Shown here: one piece after another, positions 32,731-40,622 of the stretch
How the letters are laid out: the number at the start of each line of letters is the position of its first letter
Numbering within the stretch: position 1 is the first letter of the stretch
From: Acidimicrobiia bacterium
GTDB taxonomy: Bacteria > Actinomycetota > Acidimicrobiia > Spongiisociales > UBA5794
NCBI GenBank assembly: GCA_030065575.1
Contig: JASJDZ010000044.1
Location: 1-61,388 of the forward strand
Direction of reading: 5' to 3'
Length of the DNA stretch: 61,388 nt
The notes under the pieces: model-generated
Databases searched by the model: none
Seen by the model: only the letters and a program-made list of their open reading frames with translations
What the model was told of the DNA's origin: nothing
Program-made: the position numbers and the translations under genes

Positions 32731-35367
32731 ATGGCATTGGGAATCGACGATCCCAGGTCCGATTCCCTACGCGTTCCGCCGCACAGCGTCGAAGCCGAGG
32801 AGTCGGTGCTCGGCGCTGTTCTGCTTGATAGCGATGCGGCCAACTTCGCTCTGGAGAAGCTCGGGCCGGAGGACTTCTACCGGCCCGCCCACCAGGCGAT
32901 CTTCGATTCCGTTCTCGACCTGTTCAACCGCAACGAGCCAGTTGATGCAGTCACGGTCGCAGAAGGTTTGCGGCGATCTGAGATGCTGGAGCGGGTGGGC
33001 GGCCTTGCCTATCTCACGCAGCTCATCGATGCCGTCCCTGCTACTTCGAACATCGAGCACTATGCGGCGATCGTCGAGGAGCATGCGTTGCGCCGTCGGT
33101 TGCTACGCGTTGGTGGCGATATCGGAAAGCTGGCCACCGAGGTGGATCAGCCGATTGCTGAGGTAGTCGATAGGGCGGAGCAGTCCGTCTATGCCGTATC
33201 CGAGAAGAGGGTGGGCGAAGGGCTGGCCCCGATCGATCCACTGCTCGGTCCGGCCATCGAGCGGGCGGAGGAACTGCACCGGCACGGTCACGAGGTGACC
33301 GGTGCGGCCACCGGACTGCGTGACCTCGATCGGAAGTTGGCCGGGCTCCATCCTGGAAACTTCATCGTCATTGCCGGCCGTCCGGGAATGGGCAAGTCGA
33401 CGCTGGCAATCAACATTGCGCAACACATTGCCGTGAGTGGCGAACCGGTGGCGATCTTCACCCTCGAGATGACGCGGGAGGAGATTGTTTCGAGGATGCT
33501 CTGCTCGCAGGGGCGCATCGACTCGCAGCGGCTTCGCACCGGGCGGCTCACCGAGAGCGACTTCACCAAGCTATCGAATGCGGCCAACGTGCTGTACAAG
33601 AAGCCGATATTCGTTGATGACTCTCCGGGTCTCACGGTTACCGAGATTCGGGCCAAGTGCCGGCGGCTGAAGCGTCGCCAGGGTTTGGGGCTGGTGGTCG
33701 TTGACTACCTGCAGCTCATGCACGGAACCGGCGGCGAGAACCGGCAGCAAGAGATCTCCATCATCAGCAGAAGCCTCAAGGACCTGGCTCGTGAACTGGA
33801 GGTTCCCGTGATTGGTGCCTCCCAGCTCAATCGGGCCCTGGAGCAGCGCGAGGACAAGCGGCCGCGCTTGGGCGACCTACGCGAGTGCCTTACGGCTGAG
33901 ACGACCATCCGCCGCGCCGACACTGGAGCTGCCGTCACGATCAAGGAGCTCGCCGACTCCGGGGAGAATGACATCCCGGTATGGAGTATCGACGATGACT
34001 TCCGGCTGGTTCCCTCGCTGATGAGTGAAGCTTGGTCAACTGGTACCAAGCCGGTGTTCAGGGTCACGACTACCTCAGGGCGGTCAATCAGGGCGAGTGG
34101 CAATCACCCTCTGCGGACCTACCAAGGATGGGCAAGAATCGACGAGCTTGCCGAAGGCGACCGGATAGCTGTCCCCCGGCGGCTGGGCACCCCACTGATG
34201 AACGCTCCGATGGATGAGGATGAGCTGATTCTGCTTGCGCATTTGATCGGGGACGGTTCCTATGTCGCCAGGCAGCCGTTGCGCTACACCAGCATGGATT
34301 CAGAGAATCACCGAGTGGTTCAGGAAGCAGCGCTGCGCCGCTTCGGCGTAACCGCCCGCAAGGCGGACCTCCCAGACCGCTCGTGGCAAAGCCTGCTTCC
34401 GGCCCCGTACAAGCTCTCCCGCGGTAGACGCAATCCGATTTGCGAATGGCTTGATGAGTTGGGCGTGTTCGATCAACGGTCCAAGCAGAAGAGGATTCCC
34501 GATCGAGTGTTCTCGATACCGGACGAGCAAGTGCGGCTTTTCCTCCGGCATCTGTGGGCAACAGACGGATCGGTGACGATCCGAGACAATGGGAAACGTG
34601 TTGGCGTCTACTACGCAACCTCGAGTCCGGGACTTGCGGCGGATGTCGCTGCACTTCTGCTCCGACTTGGCTTCGTTGCCCGAACCAAGACAGTCGCCCA
34701 AGGTAAGCACGATCCCGCCTATCACGTTTGGGTTTCAGGAGCTGCCCAGCAGCGACGCTTCTTGGAGGAAGTTGGCGTACACGGCGAGCGATCACTCATC
34801 GCTAGAGAAGCTCTGGAAGTGCTCCGGGGGGTTTCCTCGAATACGAACGTCGACACGGTGCCCCTCGAGGTCTGGGACGGCGTCAGAGCCAAGATGGCAG
34901 CGAGCGGCGTATCGCAGCGGGCGCTGGCGCGAGGTCTCGAGATGTCGTACTGCGGTACGGCCTTGTTCAAGTCGGCGATGTCGCGGGACCGGCTGCAACG
35001 AGTTGCGACTGTCCTGGAGGATCGACAGCTATCCGACCTTGCCGACAGCGATGTCCTGTGGGATGAGATCAAGTCAATCGAGCCAGACGGGGTCGAAGAG
35101 GTTTTCGACGCTCGGGTTCCCGGCACCCACAACTTCGTGGCCAACGAAATGGTTGTGCACAACTCGGGAGCGATCGAACAAGATGCGGACATCGTCTTGT
35201 TCATCTATCGGCACGAGTACTACCACCCGGAGGCGGTGGAAACCAAAGGCATTGCTGAGGTCGCTATCGCCAAGCATCGGCAGGGATCCGTCGGTCGAGT
35301 CGATCTGACCTTCCTCCCCGAGTTCACCCTGTTCTCCGACATGGGGCGGGACACCCCGATCATCTAG
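32731..35367 (+). CDS. dnaB: replicative DNA helicase DnaB with internal intein
   Basis: The 878-residue reading frame encodes DnaB interrupted by an intein (residues 386-811). Joined exteins total 452 residues, the normal DnaB length. The N-terminal domain begins VPPHSVEAEESVLGAVLLD. The RecA-like motor has Walker A AGRPGMGKST (near residue 215) and Walker B LGLVVVDYLQLM (near residue 327). The intein sits between DLRE and SGAIEQDADIVLFIYR, a highly conserved DNA-loop/motor segment. Active helicase requires splicing. GAAAGG precedes the ATG. DnaB unwinds DNA at the replication fork. Confidence 0.97.
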   Translation: MALGIDDPRSDSLRVPPHSVEAEESVLGAVLLDSDAANFALEKLGPEDFYRPAHQAIFDSVLDLFNRNEPVDAVTVAEGLRRSEMLERVGGLAYLTQLIDAVPATSNIEHYAAIVEEHALRRRLLRVGGDIGKLATEVDQPIAEVVDRAEQSVYAVSEKRVGEGLAPIDPLLGPAIERAEELHRHGHEVTGAATGLRDLDRKLAGLHPGNFIVIAGRPGMGKSTLAINIAQHIAVSGEPVAIFTLEMTREEIVSRMLCSQGRIDSQRLRTGRLTESDFTKLSNAANVLYKKPIFVDDSPGLTVTEIRAKCRRLKRRQGLGLVVVDYLQLMHGTGGENRQQEISIISRSLKDLARELEVPVIGASQLNRALEQREDKRPRLGDLRECLTAETTIRRADTGAAVTIKELADSGENDIPVWSIDDDFRLVPSLMSEAWSTGTKPVFRVTTTSGRSIRASGNHPLRTYQGWARIDELAEGDRIAVPRRLGTPLMNAPMDEDELILLAHLIGDGSYVARQPLRYTSMDSENHRVVQEAALRRFGVTARKADLPDRSWQSLLPAPYKLSRGRRNPICEWLDELGVFDQRSKQKRIPDRVFSIPDEQVRLFLRHLWATDGSVTIRDNGKRVGVYYATSSPGLAADVAALLLRLGFVARTKTVAQGKHDPAYHVWVSGAAQQRRFLEEVGVHGERSLIAREALEVLRGVSSNTNVDTVPLEVWDGVRAKMAASGVSQRALARGLEMSYCGTALFKSAMSRDRLQRVATVLEDRQLSDLADSDVLWDEIKSIEPDGVEEVFDARVPGTHNFVANEMVVHNSGAIEQDADIVLFIYRHEYYHPEAVETKGIAEVAIAKHRQGSVGRVDLTFLPEFTLFSDMGRDTPII
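33886..35163 (+). mobile_element. DnaB intein with LAGLIDADG-type homing endonuclease
   Basis: The 426-residue insert begins with Cys (CLTAETTIRR, block A) and contains the block B-like GNHPLRT. It ends with VEEVFDARVPGTHNFVANEMVVHN (blocks F and G: the His-Asn before the Ser of the C-extein), so all splicing nucleophiles are present. LLAHLIGDGSY (about residue 505 of the precursor) and RHLWATDGSV (about residue 610) are the two dodecapeptide motifs of a LAGLIDADG endonuclease, each with an acidic residue. A helix-turn-helix-like stretch, VSQRALARGLEMSYCG, lies near residue 730. Splicing and homing both look intact. Confidence 0.93.
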
Positions 35368-35382
35368 CGGCGCTTGGCTTCG

Positions 35383-35421
35383 GGCGATGCAATCGCCTTT
35401 GAGTTCCTTGCAATGGAACTC
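35383..35421. repeat. two-hairpin intergenic repeat after dnaB
   Basis: GGCGAT (35383-35388) pairs with ATCGCC (35392-35397) around GCA. GAGTTCC (35401-35407) pairs with GGAACTC (35415-35421). It begins 16 bases after the dnaB stop and lies between convergent genes. The second stem uses C-C/G-G where the copies at 9024, 42143 and 51198 use C-G/C-G, so pairing rather than sequence is kept. Confidence 0.8.
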
Positions 35422-35453
35422 AGGCAACGGGTGGTGGAGGCCCGCCCATCGAG

Positions 35454-35747
35454 CTAGCGGCGTTTGGCTCCGCGGGATGAGCCTCCCAGTGAGGCGCAGG
35501 CGCCGAGGATGAATCCAAAGTCGTACCAGTTGCCGTTGTTGTGGACCTCGTACATGTTGACGCTGTCACGAAACAGCGAGATAACGAAGGTGATGGGGAC
35601 GATCAAACCGTGCCACAAACCCATCCAGAAGCCGGCAACATCACCGTCGACGTGAGGTGATCCAGTCTGCGGGTTGGCTCCTGCCGAACACGCGGCAAGT
35701 ACAACGACCAGGGCGGCCATCAGTAGAACGAGTCGGTACTTCTTCAC
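35454..35747 (-). CDS. small lipoprotein with C-terminal membrane segment
   Basis: A 97-residue protein with signal peptide YRLVLLMAALVVVLAAC and lipobox Cys20. A short linker (SAGANPQTGSPHVDGD) is followed by a hydrophobic segment GFWMGLWHGLIVPITFVISLF and then VNMYEVHNNGNWYDFGFILGACASLGG. GTG 35747 follows AGAGG; the longer frame to 35879 overlaps the divergent gene and is rejected. The pattern (WHG.I.P..F..S, then YDFGF..G) recurs in short uncharacterised bacterial membrane proteins. I do not recognise a function. Confidence 0.75.
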   Translation of the reverse strand: MKKYRLVLLMAALVVVLAACSAGANPQTGSPHVDGDVAGFWMGLWHGLIVPITFVISLFRDSVNMYEVHNNGNWYDFGFILGACASLGGSSRGAKRR

Positions 35748-35829
35748 GCCAGACCTCTTTGGTAGGTGCATTGAGGATACCGAACGGGCAGTGTCCCAAT
35801 CTGTCGGTCCTGATGCGTATGGTTGCCGT

Positions 35830-36171
35830 ATGGAGCACAGCAGCATCGTCGACCTGGCCGGATGGCGTTCGCTGATCATTCAACTGGGGCTCATCGCAGT
35901 CGGCGTTCTCAGCATCCTGATTCTGTTCTCCTTTGGTGGCCAGTTGATAGTCGCTCCCGGGCTACTCCCTGCGCAATGGCTCATCGCAAGGCATTCGGAC
36001 GGATGGGTTTCGTCCCTGTTCGCCGTCCTGGGCTCGCTACTGGCGGCCGAGGTGTTGCTCATCTGTGCCGTGTTGGTTCTCGGCGACGGTCTGGTTGGCC
36101 CTTCCGTCGGTGTCCTGTTCGGTTTGGTGGCCGCCATGTTGTTCTTCAGGACAAGCCGGAGGAGAGAGTGA
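35830..36171 (+). CDS. small membrane protein of unknown function
   Basis: The 113-residue protein has three hydrophobic segments: residues about 12-35 (SLIIQLGLIAVGVLSILILFSF), 60-82 (SLFAVLGSLLAAEVLLICAVLVL) and 87-106 (LVGPSVGVLFGLVAAMLFF). It ends in a basic tail RTSRRRE. ATG 35830 lies 6 bases after TATGGT, a leaderless arrangement. The stop overlaps the start of the following SRPBCC gene (GTGA), so the two are probably co-expressed. No known family is evident. Confidence 0.7.
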   Translation: MEHSSIVDLAGWRSLIIQLGLIAVGVLSILILFSFGGQLIVAPGLLPAQWLIARHSDGWVSSLFAVLGSLLAAEVLLICAVLVLGDGLVGPSVGVLFGLVAAMLFFRTSRRRE

Positions 36172-36641
36172 AACTGGACACATCGACCATTGCCGGTTCC
36201 GGGCCGAACGTCCGATCCCTGGTCAAGGAGGCGACCGTGGCTGCGCCGCCGCACGAGGTATGGCAGGCCTGGACGTCGAATGAAGGTATTGCATCCTGGT
36301 GGGGGCCACCCAAATCCAACATTGAGCTCCGTATCGGCGGCCCGTTTGAGATCCACTTCAGCCTCGACGAACCGGAAGGTCTCCAGGGTTCCGAGGGTTG
36401 CCGGGTTCTGGCGTACGTACCGGGCGAGTTGTTCGCTTTCACCTGGAACGCGCCTCCCCACCTACCACTACGAACGACCAATACCTGGGTCGCTCTGACG
36501 TTTGTCGAGGTGTCGGCAGGTACCGAGGTCAGGCTGGTCCACACCGGCTTCCTCGATGGACCCGACTGGGACGACTACATGGGGTACTTCGATAGTGCCT
36601 GGAGCTATGTGCTCGGCCTACTCGCCAACCACTGGAGCTAG
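36168..36641 (+). CDS. SRPBCC/AHSA1-like START-domain protein
   Basis: A 157-residue single-domain protein with the AHSA1-type pattern: VKEATVAAPPHEVWQAWTSNEGIASWWGP near residues 17-45, then IGGPFEIHF, PGELFAFTWNAP and the C-terminal TEVRLVHTGFLDGPDWDDYMGYFDSAW. Such domains form a hydrophobic cavity for lipids or small molecules; some act as polyketide cyclases or stress-linked accessory proteins. GTG 36168 overlaps the upstream stop and follows GGAGGAGAG. The 3' end overlaps the convergent PfkB gene by 24 bases. A second SRPBCC gene lies at 37537. Confidence 0.85.
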   Translation: MKLDTSTIAGSGPNVRSLVKEATVAAPPHEVWQAWTSNEGIASWWGPPKSNIELRIGGPFEIHFSLDEPEGLQGSEGCRVLAYVPGELFAFTWNAPPHLPLRTTNTWVALTFVEVSAGTEVRLVHTGFLDGPDWDDYMGYFDSAWSYVLGLLANHWS

Positions 36642-37472
36642 CTCAGGGGACCCGACCGCCCTTGCCGCTTGAGTTGCCCCTGCCCGTAGCGAGGCCTCGA
36701 GATCCTGGGTCCTTAGCCAGCAAACAGCAAAGCCAGCGAGAAACGCATCGCCGGCTCCGTTTGTGTCCACAACCCCCGCCACCGACACTGCTGGAACATC
36801 GACCCATCCGCGGTCCCGGGTGATACCGCTGGATCCGGCGGCACCGTGTGTTGCCACGGCCGCGGTAGCTCCGGCTTCGATTCGGGCCTCGAGGAAGCCG
36901 CGCCAGTCTGGGTGCAGAGAAGAGCTCATAAACAGATAATCTGCGGCCTCGATGAACTCCTCGTGATACGGGTTGGCTCCGTCCCAGTCATGGATATCAA
37001 TCCAGGTTGGCTTGTCCAGCTCACGAAGCACAGGCAGGAACTGCCGGCAGTAGTTCATGATCGTGACCGACACGATGTCGGCGGCACCGGCTGCAGGGAG
37101 GACAGGGCGGGGGTCCACTGCGTACTCGTGGGATGGGTAGTGGGCAAAGATGGAGATTCGGTCTCCCGTGTTGTCCATCAGGTTCACGTGCCGCATCGTG
37201 CCTTTCGGATCGAGTGCTTCGATCAGGGCTATGCCGTGCTCATTGAGATAGGCCCGCACCTTGTCCCCGGACTCGTCATCCCCGAGTAGTCCCCATAGTG
37301 TTGCCTCGCAACCGAGCGAGGCGAAGTTGAGGGCCTTGCCTGCGCCGCTCGACCCAACTGTTGTGTGACTCCCCTTCGAGAAGAGCGTGTGGGGTTTCGG
37401 TTCAGGGAACTCGTCCACGTAGATCATGGTGTTCCAGGCGATCCCGCCGAGCGAGAGGGTGCGGAGAGTCAT
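36618..37472 (-). CDS. PfkB-family carbohydrate kinase
   Basis: This 284-residue ribokinase-fold protein starts LRTLSLGGIAWNTMIYVDEFP. It has the substrate-binding GSSGAGKALNFASLG near residue 48, GDDESGDKVRAYL near residue 72, and the C-terminal signature VVDTNGAGDAFLAGF, where the Asp is the catalytic base. The family phosphorylates sugars and related compounds with ATP. No operator like that at 3238 is seen upstream. It could be the missing 2-deoxy-5-ketogluconate kinase of inositol catabolism (IolC is PfkB-type), but location gives no support. ATG 37472 was chosen from similarity at GGIAWNT; the ribosome-binding context is poor. Confidence 0.85.
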   Translation of the reverse strand: MTLRTLSLGGIAWNTMIYVDEFPEPKPHTLFSKGSHTTVGSSGAGKALNFASLGCEATLWGLLGDDESGDKVRAYLNEHGIALIEALDPKGTMRHVNLMDNTGDRISIFAHYPSHEYAVDPRPVLPAAGAADIVSVTIMNYCRQFLPVLRELDKPTWIDIHDWDGANPYHEEFIEAADYLFMSSSLHPDWRGFLEARIEAGATAAVATHGAAGSSGITRDRGWVDVPAVSVAGVVDTNGAGDAFLAGFAVCWLRTQDLEASLRAGATQAARAVGSPELAPVVGE

Positions 37473-37536
37473 GGGGGGGACTGTAACCCGAAGCACGGTG
37501 CCCGATTCGCCGGTAGTTTGTGCTCGAGGAGGATCC

Positions 37537-38025
37537 ATGGAAGTAACCCATCCCGATGCGACCAGCGTTTGTGTCCGTCGCCGATTCAACGCCACGCCTG
37601 AGCGGATGTGGCGAGCGTTTACCGTTCCGGCAGATATGTCGTCCTGGATGTGGGGCGGGTCCGCCATGAACTGCAGTGCGGAGTCCGACCTACGGGTGGG
37701 TGGCCGCTACTCGGTGTACACCGACAGCCAAGCCACCGCCGAGGGCTGGCCATCGGATCGAATCGGTCGCCTCGGCGTTTACGTCGAGATTGTTCCGGAG
37801 CGGCGACTCGTCTACACGCTGCACTGGGACGCCCCGGTTGGATACAACCAGCGCGGGCACGTGGTGACCGATGAGTTGTTCCTGGTGACCTTTGCTCCAG
37901 GCGGCGAAGGAACGACGGTCGAGATCGAGCACCTGGGCATTCCCGCCAGCAGCGGCGCCAACGTTGAGCACGGTAGGGGACTAGCGGACGAATTCGGCTA
38001 CCTGGCCCGACTGGTGGAGGTCTAG
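37537..38025 (+). CDS. SRPBCC/AHSA1-like protein
   Basis: A 162-residue START-like protein. VRRRFNATPERMWRAFTVPADMSSWMWGG (about residues 13-41), VGGRYSVYTD, IVPERRLVYTLHWDAP and TVEIEHLGIP follow in the order expected for AHSA1-type domains. GAGGAGGATCC is a strong ribosome-binding site for ATG 37537. It is divergent from the PfkB gene and is followed after 69 bases by the second LacI regulator. The ligand is unknown. Confidence 0.83.
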   Translation: MEVTHPDATSVCVRRRFNATPERMWRAFTVPADMSSWMWGGSAMNCSAESDLRVGGRYSVYTDSQATAEGWPSDRIGRLGVYVEIVPERRLVYTLHWDAPVGYNQRGHVVTDELFLVTFAPGGEGTTVEIEHLGIPASSGANVEHGRGLADEFGYLARLVEV

Positions 38026-38069
38026 CGCAGGGCCAGCAGATGGCCACCCCTGCCGGGCTGCTACCGTTA

Positions 38070-38084
38070 TTGGAACCCGTTCCA
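38070..38084 (+). promoter_or_regulatory. putative operator of the second LacI regulator
   Basis: TGGAACCCGTTCCA (38071-38084) is a perfect palindrome of half-sites TGGAAC/GTTCCA with two central bases. The same half-site occurs without a spacer in the operators at 3238, 24255 and 27321. It lies immediately upstream of, and overlaps, the AGGAG of the regulator gene, so it would suit autoregulation. The spacing difference could keep the two LacI proteins from cross-binding. Confidence 0.6.
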
Positions 38085-38094
38085 GGAGTGATTG

Positions 38095-39102
38095 ATGCCA
38101 ACAATCGCAGATGTTGCCCAGCGTGCTGGTGTTGGCGTAGGGACTGTATCCCGGGTCCTCAATGACAGCCCGCTCGTCTCTGATCGAACCCGCGATCATG
38201 TGCTCGCAGTCATCGATGAGATGAACTACCGACCTAGTGCCCTGGCCCGGGCGCTGTCGATCGGGACGGCTGGCGTTTTGGCTGCGGTGGTGCAGAGAAT
38301 GACCTCGCCTTCCGCGCTGCAGCGTTTGCGTGGCATCCTCGACGTTGCCTCCGAGGCTGGATTCGACGTGATCCTGCACAACGTCAAGAGCGTCGATGAC
38401 CACAAAGACCAGGTTCGCGACCTGCTGCGACCCGATCGATGTGCCGGCGGGCTGCTCGTGTCTATCAAGCCGGAGGACCGGGAGGTCGAGAAGTTGGCCG
38501 GCAACGAAGTGCCCGTGGTCATAGTCGACGGCCGGTTGCCGGGAATCGCCAGTCTCTACATCGACGATGAGCTGGGAGGCAGGATGGCCACCGAGCATCT
38601 CATCGAGCTAGGCCACCGTCGTATTGCCTTCGTGGGGGAGTGGGAGGACGTCATCGGATTCCGCCCGACTGCGAAGCGGCTTGCCGGATATCGAGCCGCC
38701 ATGGCGGATGCCGGCCTCGAGGTTCCCGAGGGCTATGTCAAGAGCGGTCCGCACGAGCACGTGGTAACCCTCGCCTCGACCAACGAGCTACTCGATCTCG
38801 ACGATCCGCCGACTGCGGTTGTCGCCTCGGCCGACTCTCACGCCATGGTCATTACCCAGGGTGCACGAGCCCGAGGCCTGCGGGTGCCGGACGATCTGTC
38901 AGTAATCGGCTTCGACGACCTCGAGATCGCCGAACACCTCGGTATCTCGACGATCAGGCAACCTCTCTACGACTCAGGAGCGCAGGGAGCACGCATGCTT
39001 CTAGACCTGATGCAGGGGGAAACGCGCAGTACCGATCACGTCGAAATGCCCATTGAGCTGATCGTTCGCAGCTCTACTGCAGTACCCCGCCACAGTTCCT
39101 GA
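38095..39102 (+). CDS. LacI-family transcriptional regulator
   Basis: The 335-residue repressor has helix-turn-helix PTIADVAQRAGVGVGTVSRV, hinge MNYRPSALARALSIG and an effector domain (LAAVVQRMTSPSALQRLRG onward; FDDLEIAEHLGISTIRQPLYD near residue 275). ATG 38095 or TTG 38092 are both possible after AGGAGTGAT. It is followed, with a gap holding a minus-strand remnant, by an MsmX/UgpC-type ATPase and a ROK regulator, all of sugar-uptake type. No target operon other than its own upstream palindrome is seen. The ligand is probably a carbohydrate. Confidence 0.9.
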   Translation: MPTIADVAQRAGVGVGTVSRVLNDSPLVSDRTRDHVLAVIDEMNYRPSALARALSIGTAGVLAAVVQRMTSPSALQRLRGILDVASEAGFDVILHNVKSVDDHKDQVRDLLRPDRCAGGLLVSIKPEDREVEKLAGNEVPVVIVDGRLPGIASLYIDDELGGRMATEHLIELGHRRIAFVGEWEDVIGFRPTAKRLAGYRAAMADAGLEVPEGYVKSGPHEHVVTLASTNELLDLDDPPTAVVASADSHAMVITQGARARGLRVPDDLSVIGFDDLEIAEHLGISTIRQPLYDSGAQGARMLLDLMQGETRSTDHVEMPIELIVRSSTAVPRHSS

Positions 39103-39282
39103 GCTACCGGGGCGCGGGCCTTCTGTACTCATCGAAGAAGACCTTCGTCCTCACCGACATGATGTGTTCCCGCAAGGAGTCCTCGATCCCGATGGAGCAA
39201 AACTGGGTCAGGATGGCGTCCAAGCTGCCCATTCCGGCCGGGTAGTCGGTGCCGATCAGGGCAGGATTGTGCGGCAATCACC
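39103..39282 (-). pseudogene. remnant of a coding sequence, possibly amidohydrolase-like C-terminus
   Basis: On the minus strand an open frame ends at the TAG at 39103-39105 and reads back through NPALIGTDYPAGMGSLDAIL, TQFCSIGIEDSLREHI and VFFDEYRRPAPR. A stop precedes it, leaving about 58 residues with no proper start. GTDYP followed by a helical tail resembles the end of amidohydrolase-2 proteins, but this is a weak guess. Codon bias looks protein-like. It may be the 3' end of a deleted gene left between the LacI and ATPase genes. Confidence 0.4.
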
Positions 39283-39351
39283 AAATGTGCAATCTTCGAT
39301 CCAATGACTTAGTATGGGTTCCGATCAAAGCCGCCGACACGGAGAGGGGCT

Positions 39352-40557
39352 ATGGCAAGTATCACGATGAAGGGCCTCGGCAAGATCTACCCGGATGGCA
39401 CGCGTGCCGTGGGTGACGTCGACCTCGAGATCCAAAACGGGGAGTTCCTCGTTCTGGTTGGTCCGTCGGGTTGTGGCAAGTCCACAGTCCTGCGGATGAT
39501 CGCCGGTCTGGAAGAGATCTCGGAAGGCGAGATGTACATCGGAGAGACTCTGGTCAACGATGTGCAACCCAAGGACCGCGACATTGCGATGGTCTTCCAG
39601 AACTACGCCCTGTACCCGCATATGACGGTGTACGACAACATGGCCTTTGGCCTCAAGCTGCGGAAGATGGACAAAGAGGACATCGACCGGCGGGTCAAGG
39701 AAGCTGCCCAGGTCCTAGAGATCACCGACTTCCTCGATAGGAAGCCGAAAGCCCTTTCGGGTGGTCAGCGGCAACGTGTGGCAATGGGGCGCGCCATCGT
39801 GCGCGAACCGAAGGCCTTCCTCATGGATGAGCCGCTGTCCAACCTCGATGCCAAGCTCCGCGTCCAGATGCGTACCGAGCTGAGCGAGCTGCACACTAGG
39901 CTCGAAACGACCACTGTATATGTGACTCACGACCAGATCGAGGCGATGACCCTGGGTCATCGTGTCGCCGTGCTCAAGCCGGTTAGCGCCGCTCGGCCGG
40001 ACAACCTGCAGCAGGTTGCCTCACCGACGGAGCTGTACCAGAACCCGACGAACTTGTTTGTTGCCGGCTTCATCGGCAGCCCTGCCATGAACATGGTCAA
40101 CGCAGTCCTCGAGAAGGACGCCACCGGGATGTACTGCAAGTTCGGCAAGGAGCGTCTCCTCGTTGATGACACTGCATTGGCTCGCCATCCGGGCTTGGCC
40201 GAGTGGGTCGGCAAGGACATTGTCATGGGTATCCGCCCGGGCAACTTCGAGGCGACCTCGGTCACCGGACCGGCTCCCGACCGTACGATCACGGCCACGG
40301 TCACCGTCGCTGAGATCCTCGGCTCGGAGACCTTCGTTCACTTCGAGCTCCATATCCCGCCGGTCGTGACCCCGGACATCGAGGAGCTGCTCGCCGATAC
40401 CGGTGCTGACGTCTCGTCGCTCGGCGATACGACGAAGTTCACGGCTCGTGTGAGTTCAGATGTCGCCGTGGCCCTCGGCGAGGAGGTCACCGTGACGGTT
40501 GATACCGCCAAGATGCACTTCTTCGATCCCCACACGGGTAACCGTATCGGCTCGTAG
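39352..40557 (+). CDS. sugar ABC transporter ATP-binding protein, MsmX/UgpC/MalK type
   Basis: A 401-residue ATPase. Walker A is GPSGCGKST (about residue 38), Q-loop [13 protein letters not shown], signature [16 protein letters not shown] (about residue 136), Walker [17 protein letters not shown] and H-loop [13 protein letters not shown]. The C-terminal OB-like regulatory domain (residues about 240-401) is characteristic of the carbohimporter branch. GAGAGGGGC precedes ATG. No permease or binding-protein gene is nearby, so it probably energises several sugar importers encoded elsewhere, as MsmK/MsmX do. A strong terminator (40578) follows. Confidence 0.93.
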   Translation: MASITMKGLGKIYPDGTRAVGDVDLEIQNGEFLVLVGPSGCGKSTVLRMIAGLEEISEGEMYIGETLVNDVQPKDRDIAMVFQNYALYPHMTVYDNMAFGLKLRKMDKEDIDRRVKEAAQVLEITDFLDRKPKALSGGQRQRVAMGRAIVREPKAFLMDEPLSNLDAKLRVQMRTELSELHTRLETTTVYVTHDQIEAMTLGHRVAVLKPVSAARPDNLQQVASPTELYQNPTNLFVAGFIGSPAMNMVNAVLEKDATGMYCKFGKERLLVDDTALARHPGLAEWVGKDIVMGIRPGNFEATSVTGPAPDRTITATVTVAEILGSETFVHFELHIPPVVTPDIEELLADTGADVSSLGDTTKFTARVSSDVAVALGEEVTVTVDTAKMHFFDPHTGNRIGS

Positions 40558-40577
40558 GTGTAGTCGACTATCTAGCC

Positions 40578-40607
40578 AAACGGCGCCCGCAGGTGCGGGC
40601 GCCGTTT
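40578..40607 (+). terminator. Rho-independent terminator after the ABC ATPase gene
   Basis: AAACGGCGCCCGC (40578-40590) and GCGGGCGCCGTTT (40595-40607) form a 13-base perfect stem with a four-base loop AGGT, followed by GCTTT. It lies 20 bases after the stop and separates the ATPase gene from the ROK gene. Confidence 0.9.
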
Positions 40608-40622
40608 GCTTTGGGAGAGTGA

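Noticed and set aside
36618-37472. PfkB kinase as IolC of the cyclitol pathway
   Set aside because: Only the general PfkB family is supported; there is no operator and no neighbouring iol gene, so it is noted as a possibility and not named.
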